Shown piece after piece: positions 55,691-64,000 of a stretch of DNA of 64,000 nt. Origin of the DNA: Toxotes chatareus (lineage: Eukaryota; Chordata; Actinopteri; Toxotidae); the NCBI GenBank assembly GCA_016801885.1, contig JAFBJY010001394.1, positions 62,001 through 126,000 on the forward strand. The letters are read 5' to 3'. Position 1 is the first letter of the stretch; every line of letters starts with the position of its first letter. A model generated the notes under the pieces. That model was not told where the DNA came from and made no database searches. It worked only from the letters and a program-made list of their open reading frames with translations. The position numbers and the translations under genes were made by a program.

Positions 55691-56180
55691 TGTTTACAAG
55701 TTTAGAACTTGCTTCTGGACCTGGATCTGTCTGTGGGACAGGTAATCAGTGGATTAAGGTGAACAACCTTTCATCTCAGCCTCTGACCCTCAGCACATTA
55801 TGGTTGTTAGTTTTTGTTTAGAAGTGTCAAGCTGAGATCACCATTACTGTTATTCATGACTTGGTCGATGTGGAATGAAAATTAATGTTCATGTCAGTGT
55901 GAATCTGCCTAATATTCACTTTAACCACATTAATCACAGTCAAATCACAAAGTGTAATAATTATTGTGTTAACTTAACTGTGAAATATAAAACATCTGCT
56001 GAGTTTGAAAGACAAAGAGTCATAAAACACAGAAATGGCAAATTCAAATAATGTAGGAAGTTCTCGTTTTGTTTTTTTTTAGAATTTTTTTTAAATTATT
56101 TTGAACATGAACAGACAGCATCAGTCTAAATTCCAACATTGTATCGTGTTTCACACCCATCTCCACCAAAAAGAACTAGC
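55640..56180. other. Intergenic: T-run/(GT)n tract and unique sequence
   Basis: A mixed T22 and (GT)n tract lies at 55,641-55,691, just upstream of the NLR leader. The rest is AT-rich and shows no gene. Confidence 0.6.
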
Positions 56181-57645
56181 TATCTAAATTACACAAAGTG
56201 AAATGAAATAGAAAGAAAAGAAAAGAAAGAAGAGAGCCTGAAATAAAAGTTCATGTGCCAAAACTCATAAGGCGAGGTCACGGTCACATCTTTGATGTGT
56301 TTCCTTTCCCACAGTTTCCTTTCCTTACCCACAAAAAAAAGAGGAATACCCATATCCCCATGATAGTTCTCACTATCATCGCTGATTCTGACCAACATTT
56401 TTTCATATGACACAATTTCCAACAATTTCTGTCCAGTTTTTAAAGTCTGGTGAACATGTGTCTTTCCATGCGCTGAGGATAATTCCAGCAGCTGTAATCA
56501 ACCCCACTTTTAGTACCCCAAAATCATGTTTTGATATTGTGGGCTGTACTGACCGGTCTCCTAGCAAGCATAATCTTGGTGACATGGGGATTGTCAAGCC
56601 CAGCCATTTACCTATACAATCTAGTACTTTTTCCCAGAAGGGATGTACTTTCTTATACTCCCACATAGCATGGATAAATGTTCTCGTGTCTGACTGGCAT
56701 TTCCAGCATAGGTTGTTGGGCATGATGGCCATCCTGTGAAGTTTAGATGTGATAAGATAAAACCTATGAATTAATTTATATTGAGTAAATTTCCCCCTGG
56801 CCTCTTTCATGTATTTGTCAGAATCATAAAGTATTCTGTTCCAATTCTCCTTGCTGATATCACATCCCAAATCTTTCTGCCAGATTATCACAAACATCCT
56901 TTTTAAAGAGTTAAATTTTTTATAAAATATAGCTGCCTTGTGCAAAGAAACTAAAGTGTAGGTGCAGAGGGTACCGACATTGCAGTGTGTTGTGTGGTCA
57001 CAGGTGTGGCCATCACAGCCTTCCTGAACCTGCTGACAAAACACAAACCCACAGAACATAATGCAGAGCAGCGTGAAACAACGCTGCTAAGCAACCATCC
57101 CATCCCATTCTAAATAACCTAAACAAACCCAGTTAACTAGCTTTACTTGGTCCATGAGGCGCGTTGACTATCACTTGATGACAGCACAACCCATCCAACC
57201 CCAACTGACCCATCATCATCGTTACCTTGCAGTACCGAGTCCACGTACACTTCTTAGTTCTTTCGTACCGATACCCACAATCCTCTAATTTGTATTTTGC
57301 AGAAATTTCTCCGCTTCCATACCATCCTTAAATGATTTCCTGATAAATCAGCCTCAATCAATCTCCCGCAGACGCTTCCTTGCCGAGTTAAATGCTTGCC
57401 TTTTTCCCGTTAGCTCTCTTGTCATGTCTTAAAAGAAGGACAGCTTGTCTTCCTCCCAGTTAATCCCTTGCTGGGGCGAGGGATCGGTGGGCACGTTCAA
57501 TTTCAGATTCACTTCCATTGAGCCCCAGACCCTCGCCAAGAATTCTCTCTACATACTGTGTCATTTTCCCCGGTTCCTCTTTGCCTTCTTTCAGCCCGAC
57601 CAGTCTGACATTATTCCTCCTGCTTCGGTTTTCAAGGTCTTCCAA
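56180..57645 (-). mobile_element. L1 LINE remnant
   Basis: Two pieces of one L1 occur in the right order on the minus strand. An ORF1 piece at 57,460-57,645 reads MEDLENRSRRNNVRLVGLKE and IERAHRSLAP, the junction of coiled coil and RRM in L1 ORF1. A piece of the ORF2 C-terminus at 56,403-56,940 reads FTQYKLIHRFYLITSKLHRM and NLCWKCQSDTRTFIHAMWEY, the Cys/His motif region. The endonuclease and reverse transcriptase between them are missing. Confidence 0.85.
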
Positions 57646-57779
57646 ATGGGGTCACAATGAAGTTCTCGGCTTTAATGGAAATGTTGGATGATGGAAATGG
57701 ATTTTTAGCTCAAACTCTGAGTTCTCCGTCACTTCAAATGGAAACTGAATCCATATTTAACTCATCAAATATTTTATTT

Positions 57780-58520
57780 GCACTTGATATAAAAAGTCTA
57801 CACAACCCTGTTAAAGTGCCAGGCTTTTGTGATGTAAAAAAAATTAGACCAAGATAAATCAGAGCTTTTTCCACCTTTAATGTGACCTTTAACCTGTACA
57901 ACTCAATTGAAAACAAACTGAAATCTGACTTTATTACAGCAGTCTTTTCGGGTAGGAGTCTATCAGTATGGCATCTTGACTTTGGAATATTTGTCCACTC
58001 TTCTTTGCAAGAACTGTATCTGTCAGACTGCGAGGGTATCTCCTGTGGACAGCCCTCTTCAGATCACTTCACAGATTTCCAGTTGGATTCAGGTCTGGGC
58101 TCTGTCGGGGCCATTCCAAAACTTTAATCTTCTTCTGGTGAAGCCATTCTTTTGTTGATCTGGTTGTGGGCTTTGGGTCATTTTCATGCTGAAAGATGAA
58201 GCTCCTCTGCATCATCTTCTTAGTTTCATCAGACCTTAATACATTTCCCCACATGCTTCTAATGGAGACTTCTAATGTGTTTTTGCTAAATTTTTCTGGG
58301 CTTGGATGTTTTTCTTCATAAAGAAAAGGCTTACCGTCTTTCCACCCTACCCCAGAGCCCAGATATATGATATTGGAGATTGGTGTCACACTCTCTGTAG
58401 CCTCCCTGACCAGTTTTCTTCTCATCTTTTCATCAATTTTGGAGGATTTATCTTGGTCCCATTATTTTACATCACAAAAATGGCACTTTAACATGGGTGT
58501 GTAGACTTTTATATCCACTG
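57780..58520 (-). mobile_element. Internally deleted Tc1-like transposon
   Basis: Ends are inverted over roughly 75 bp: the left begins CACTTGATATAAAAAGTCTA and the right is the inverse of CAGTGGATATAAAAGTCTAC, with TA at the right flank. Only about 740 bp remain of what is usually 1.2-1.6 kb. The minus-strand ORF (58,069-58,425) encodes the Tc1 catalytic region near SFIFQHENDPKPTTRSTKEW and LEWPRQSPDLNP, followed by a stop and a decayed C-terminus to 57,955. The N-terminal DNA-binding part is deleted. Confidence 0.88.
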
Positions 58521-58689
58521 TATAATATCCCAAATAGCACATACTGATATTGGTGGCAAAACTGTGGGGAAAACTCTTATATAAGCTTTTCTCTTTCATG
58601 CTACAACAAATTGAATCTTATGTATAATGTTGGACACAATGAATAATGGGTATCTCAAACTAAATTATAATATTTACCTTTAACTTGTT

Positions 58690-60905
58690 GTGCCACCTCT
58701 GTCTTGATGTCATGATCCACTCACAGCAGAGAAAATGCTCGATCCAAAGCAGCTGCTTTAAGGTAAAGTGGATCTGAAAATGGGGCAGTGATCCAATCTT
58801 GTATTCTGGCTATTTTCACACTGATGAAGATTCCAAGAAATCTTTTGTTCAGCAATGCCTGAGACCAAGCCACTCAGGAAACGGACTTCAGGCTTCAGTT
58901 TCTCAAGGTGGTGATTGACTGACAGCACAGATGGAACAACAGCACTGACTGTGACTACCTTCTCCCTGTATCGGTTGCTTCTAGAAAAGGCTTCAAGTTT
59001 TCCAGCATCTCCTTCAACAGGTTCCACTCTCGTGCTGTGAATGACAACTCCTTGTGTCCAGCCTTTTCTAGAACAGCACAAAGTTTTAGATGATCACACT
59101 GGAGAACTGCCTTCACTTGCCTCAGTGTTGAGTTCAATCTTGTATTAACAGCAGCAGAGATGCCTTTCTGTTCTCCAAATTCAGCTTCAAACACTTCTTT
59201 GAAAGATATGCTTGTGTGCAGCAGTGAACTCAGTTTAGAACTTGCTAGGAGATGCTACTTAGATTTCTTTCAACCCGTCTCCCACCACTAGCTGAAGTGT
59301 GTGTGCAAAACACTGCAAGTGCTGTTTCTTTGCCACAGTAGCATCTACTGTTTCCTGATCTTCCAAGGTTAAGTCATTCCAGAGCTCTGGGTCATCAAGA
59401 TCTCTGTCTGTGTCATATACTTCATCTTGTTCAGTGGGGAAGCACACAGTGAATGCTTTCCGCATGTTGGCAGCATTATCTATAATTTGGTTTCATCACA
59501 TGTAGCCTCAAACTGTACACAGATTCTTTCACCTGTGTGTAAGCCTTTGAAGCGTTCACAGGCCAAGAGTTTGGATTTTAGTTGTGTCCTGTCGTCCTCC
59601 CGTGACCTGGGCCTGGACCCAGTGGCAGATGATGACATGACATCTTGTCGGCCTCACTTTCCATCCAGTGTGCAGTGACACCAAGGAAACCCCTCATTTT
59701 TCGGTCAGATCAAATGTCCACAGTGACTGAAACATGGTCTGTGTTACTCAACTGAGTTTTTAACAGTGAACGTCTCTCTGCAACAAGGTTCTGTTTTTGA
59801 TGTCATTGTTCTGCGACACACTGTCAGAAAGTGCCCAAAACTCTTGTTTTCCACAATAGACAGAGGTAAGTTGCCATAAATAATCCAGTCAGACAATATT
59901 GCATTGGTAATAGCTTTCTGCTGAGGATGATTCATGCTGTACTGCCCTACACCAGAGTCCAGGAATTGTGAGATTGAAGGCTGCTGTGGTTCATTTGTGA
60001 TGCTTTTGTTCATCTGGTATTGACAGATGTTAGTAAATCCCTTATATTACAATATAATTATAATATAAATATTATACAAATTTCACTTTGCTCCTCATAT
60101 TAGCAATATAATAATCTTAATATTAAGTTCATAGTAATTTTATTGTGTTATTATTATTGTGTTTATTGCATATTGATCCTTTGTCCACGACGTTCAGAGA
60201 CAGTGTGTTGATGATAAAACTATATAAATATATATCTTATGTATCTTACTCCTACAAATGTGTGTCAGGTTGTGACATGTTGATAATGGACAACCTTCAT
60301 TTAGGAGTAACAAGCCAACTGGTTGGCATACACAGTACATCTATGCAGTATCGTGAACATAAGCTGTAGCACATTTTTTGATAAGCTAAACTTACCGTCC
60401 TTTGTGCAATTTCAAATGGCGAACGAAGTTGGAAGTTGTGTTGTGGTCGGTAATCTTCTTGCTGCATGTTTTGCATGTTGCAATTCATCTGTTTTTTTAA
60501 CCACTTCATAGTTTTTGTACCTGAATGAAATGACCTTTGGTATGATTTTTGCAAAGTGATTTTTTGGTTTACCATTACCATAGCTCCTCCTTAATTAGTT
60601 TGATTGGCAGCTGACAGGTCACACACGCACACACAGGCAGAGGGGAAGAGAGAGAGAGGTGGAATGCATTGCTCAGTGAGGGAGGTGTGAAATGAATTGA
60701 TTAGTACAATTTTTAAATGACACACTTTTTAATCATCAAGTTTTGGGTAAAGTATCAAGTCTTTTCAAGTCATAAGGCTGAAGTCTGAGTGAAGTCAAAA
60801 GTCATTGGTGTTAAAGTCCAGGTCCAGTTGCAAGTCTAAAGTCATCAAGTTAATGACTCAAGTCTGACTCGAGTCCAAGTCAATTGACTCAAATCCACAT
60901 CTCTG
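58690..60905 (-). mobile_element. Second hAT (ZBED-type) transposon remnant
   Basis: Minus-strand transposase fragments in order: a BED finger at about 60,475-60,400 (CKTCSKKITDHNTTSNFVRH, then LKLH), SISQFLDSGVGQYSMNHPQQ and NLPLSIVENKSFGHFL (60,013-59,850), HLQCFAHTLQLVVGDGLKE (59,330-59,262), TAREWNLLKEMLENLKPFLE (59,045-58,985), and a piece to about 58,690. Stops and shifts separate them, and the C-terminal dimerisation region is missing. The right end (60,905) carries the AAGTC/GAGTC-rich subterminal repeats and a CAGAG terminus seen in fish hATs. No matching left terminus was found. Confidence 0.8.
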
Positions 60906-61410
60906 GGAACCACAGCAGGGAACCACAGAGAGTATCTCTGGACTGGATGGTGGCTTCTCCTCAGCAGTGGTGGCAGGAGTTTCAGCAGCAGGGGTCAGAT
61001 GAGTCGGCACTTTGGGACTCTGGGTCTGAAACATCCAACAAATATGTTCTGATGCAACTTCGACAGTTTTGCTCAGCAGCAGTGGTGCAAAGTTTGTGAT
61101 CCAGTGCACCAGGAAATGGTGTGGGTAGGTCTGCCTGATCTCTGTCAGGATAGACAGGACCATGTCATCCCTGATGGAGCGGGAGAAGGTGGCCTGCTGT
61201 TCCACACAGACATGATCCAAAGTGGCCTTTGTGACCCCAACAGACAGTTTGCTGAGGGCCTGGGAAGGCCTGTTTAAGAAGAAGCACCCAGAATCCCTGC
61301 AGGACTCTGGGATCCACCTCCATCACCACCTCTTGTGGACAGACCATTTTGGTGCTGGGTGTCCCCTGCTGCCTCTCCCTCAGGATCATAGTTTTCAGCT
61401 GTGCTGATGA
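60906..61410 (-). pseudogene. Unrecognised coding-like fragment truncated by the hAT
   Basis: A minus-strand frame from 61,220 reads MDHVCVEQQATFSRSIRDDM, then YPHHFLVHWITNF, and is continued upstream in another frame (SQALSKLSVGVTKAT). The composition looks protein-like and the two frames join naturally, but I cannot place the family. It ends at or beyond the hAT boundary at 60,905. Confidence 0.35.
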
Positions 61411-63979
61411 CTTTAGGATGTCTGTGGGTTACAGTCAATAAAATGAAAATTCACAACCCTTCAGAGTATATCGGAGATATTAAAACCAATGTAGATCCAC
61501 TGTTAATAAAGAATGTGTGTCAAATATGACTCACTGAAAATTAGGAGCTAAGGCCTCTGGAGACGTGAGGAGCATTCAGGCTTCAACCTCAACGTCCCTC
61601 ATTTTATTGCTGACGTTCACTGTCCACACCTGAAACAAGACATTAGATATGAAGTGCAGTTTTTACATGTTTAGACATTAAAATCAGCCTAATGTAACAA
61701 TTCACTCCAAACTATTTGAAGTGTTGTTGGGATTCTAGTCTCACCAGCATCATAAGAGGTTTGGAAACCTCCTCATCAAAATCCTTCAGTTCAAACTCCC
61801 AAAGTGGTCAAACAGAAACACAACAGAAGCTTCATCTTTACTCTTGCACTTTATTTCTCTACAGACAGATTGGTGTGACATGAGCAGAGTTAAAGGTGTA
61901 GTGGTGGACTGTCTGTCTGAGTCTCAGTAACTAAGCTTCAAAATGAGGTTGAGCATGTCTTCAGCAGTGACCTGAGCTGGGATCTGGTTCTTCTGCTGAA
62001 GGTTTAGCAGCTGCATCACCACTGCCATCTAAAAAACATGAAGGAGGTATGTCATCTCTGAGCCTGTCCTTCTTCAAATAATTTAGCAGGTATTTTGTAT
62101 TAGTGTGGGCTTGGGAGGATAGAAGTTCTTATCTGAGTCTTGTAGCTCTGTATCTCTATCTCAGCAGATCTGCAGAGCTCCATTATAGATGGATGTTTCA
62201 AACAGCACCTTTGAACAAAAGAAGACAATGTTATTCATTAGTTTCAGTTAGTTTTTTAACTCCAGTAAGAGTTTGATGCTTTGATCCAATGTCCTGTTGT
62301 TCAATAAGGAATAAAGAGTCAAACCAGCCTTAAAACACCACTGTGAAATGATGCAAACATAATATATGAAACTATTTGGTCATCACAGCCCAGCTGATTA
62401 CACATCAACATTTTGTTACTCAGCAAAATCCACTGCTGTGCTTTGCTGTAAAGGATAAGGCTGATGATGACATGGGCTTTTTTTCCTATGAAAAGACCAA
62501 AACCAACAATGAAGTGATCTCACTAACACACATTTCCTGTGAAGCCAAAGCCTGATATGACTTATTCCTCTGTGTCATTGAGCTCAGACTATTAAAACAC
62601 ATCAGTGAGCCTCACTGTTGCAATGGCTGATGTTGCTTTATTACTTTGAATGTGAGGAGTCTAGTTCATTTTGAGTCCAATCCACATCCACAGTCCTGCT
62701 GCCATAAACACTGGCTCACTAACCAAATGTGTAGAAATCTGCACAAGAATATCGTCCCAAACAAATAAACCTTCTCCTGTTTGAGTTTTTTTCACTAAAA
62801 GAAAACTACAATGTCCAGATATTTTAGTACATTACTGAGCCTTTTTTCTAAAACTGAAACAATTTTTAGTGAAGTGTTTTCAAAGATTTAAAAAGCTGAG
62901 AGCCACAGACAGGGTGAGGAAGTAATAGTGTATGTTTCCTGAAATCCCACAGTGTTTTCTCTTATGTTGCTTTTTCTGATTCTCTTTGTGGTCTGATCTG
63001 TATGTGTGTTTTCTTGAGGCCACCCTGTGTCTCTCATATCTGAGATATATTTGAGTCACATGTTCCAGAAATACAGAAGTCAGAATATTTAGAAGTCTGA
63101 GAGCTGGTCTCTCTGATGAAATGTGTGTGTGTGACATTTGTATTAGGCCGTATGCAAGTTAGCTTGTGTGTATTGTTAAATAGCTGTAAATACCAAACCT
63201 AACCACAGAGTGGACTCTGGATACAAACCCCAGTCTCCCACCTCCACTGCTGTTAATAAACTTCATTACCTCATTCATTCAGAAAATCTGTTTCCTCTGA
63301 ACATCATCCAGCCACATTATGTTTCACACATAATGGATTTGCTTTTCCACACTTTACTACAGTTTAGTGTATTTAGTGTATGTGGTTGTAGTGAGCGAGG
63401 GAGTGAGAGAATGAATACAGGAAGACAGATGGATCAACACGGTGAACAAAACATACAGGTGTACAATGACAGTGTTGTGGTAAAGCTGAGTTACAATCCA
63501 ATATCATAATACAGAGAGGGAATATATACTTCATTAAAATGAGCAGTGAAAGAGCACAGACGAGTCACATCAATTCACTGAACTCCTCCTGTCACAGTCA
63601 CAGAATAATGATCACATTACTATAGAAACATTTTGTCCGACCACGAAGAAAATGTGTTTTTCTTCGAATCATGAAAATCTTTAAAACGAGTTTTGTGAGG
63701 AAAAAAAGGCAAAAATGACAGAAGAAATTTTCTCCTCTCTCTTCAAAAACTTTCAAGAGTCATCATGAAGAAATAAAGTACATCATTGTGTGGTGAATGG
63801 TGAACTGGAAACACAGAGTCTGTAAATGACATGTGGTGTAATTGTGGTTATAATAATAAAATTATAAACCTTCATTGTTTTACCTGATGCTGCTCTGACA
63901 TAAACTATAACTGCTTGCAGAACAAAGTGTGTGTGTGCATCTTAAAATAAGGGTTAGTAGACACATTAAGGTCTCATCT
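61411..63979. other. Mostly unrecognised sequence; possible small exon
   Basis: On the minus strand a polypyrimidine-free but AG-terminated site at about 62,030 precedes MAVVMQLLNLQQKNQIPAQV and TAEDMLNLILKLSY with a stop near 61,928. This could be a terminal exon, although no partner exon is recognisable. Frames at 62,880-63,137 and 63,210-63,509 have no motif. No transposon termini were seen. Confidence 0.3.
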
Positions 63980-64000
63980 ATTCAATTCAATTCAATTCAA
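63978..64000 (-). repeat. Start of another L2 tail at the window edge
   Basis: The last bases are ATTCAATTCAATTCAATTCA, the same (AATTC)n tail that begins the L2 copies at 22,150 and 37,362. A minus-oriented L2 probably continues beyond the window. Confidence 0.65.

Overview
This is a stretch of vertebrate, almost certainly teleost, nuclear genome. The evidence is an NLR gene with a fish-type FISNA-NACHT exon, single-exon LRR repeats and a PRY/SPRY (B30.2) exon. It also contains fish-typical L2, I-like, L1, hAT, Tc1 and piggyBac transposons, long (CA)n tracts and very low gene density. There are no bacterial-style operons, rRNA, tRNA or CRISPR arrays.

Layout. (1) About 0.2-7 kb: a decayed Polinton/Maverick (adintovirus-like) element. 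It holds a protein-primed-type DNA polymerase B broken by frameshifts and a stop, a fragment with a packaging-ATPase Walker A motif, and an adenain-like cysteine protease on the opposite strand. A hAT transposon (1110-3453) is inserted inside the polymerase. (2) About 9.6-10.4 kb: a broken member of an uncharacterised multicopy family with SDGP and GKGAPDG motifs. (3) About 11-21.6 kb: duplicated non-coding blocks, a retroelement ORF1-like gene in a C-rich region with degenerate telomere-like repeats, an L2 fragment, and a solo LTR with a perfect 5-bp target duplication. (4) About 22-28 kb: a 5'-truncated L2, then minus-strand pseudogenes of two fish multicopy families, a SAMD3-like PB1-type protein (one long copy and one fragment) and a zinc-finger/transposase-like family. 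(5) 28,053-30,648: a complete piggyBac element flanked by TTAA, with a nearly intact transposase.

(6) About 30.9-55.6 kb: one NLR gene on the minus strand. It has a noncoding leader exon beside an IRF/ISRE-like motif, two short repeat exons, a 1845-nt FISNA-NACHT exon, six LRR exons of 174 nt (one is 173 nt) and a damaged SPRY exon. Splice phases agree from exon 1 through the LRR array. The LRR exons lie in tandem intron-exon units of about 1.4 kb, and the introns have collected LINEs, a palindromic MITE and an 83-bp L2 tail. The paralogous introns preserve the empty sites. (7) About 45-50.2 kb: a nearly full-length L2 retrotransposon in the long NLR intron. (8) About 56-61 kb: L1, Tc1 and a second ZBED-type hAT remnant. 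(9) 61-64 kb: mostly sequence I do not recognise.

The only host gene I can define is the NLR, an intracellular innate-immune sensor family expanded in fish. Its single-base indels make it a pseudogene as written, but they mostly lie in homopolymers, so consensus errors are a real alternative. Almost everything else is mobile DNA at various stages of decay.
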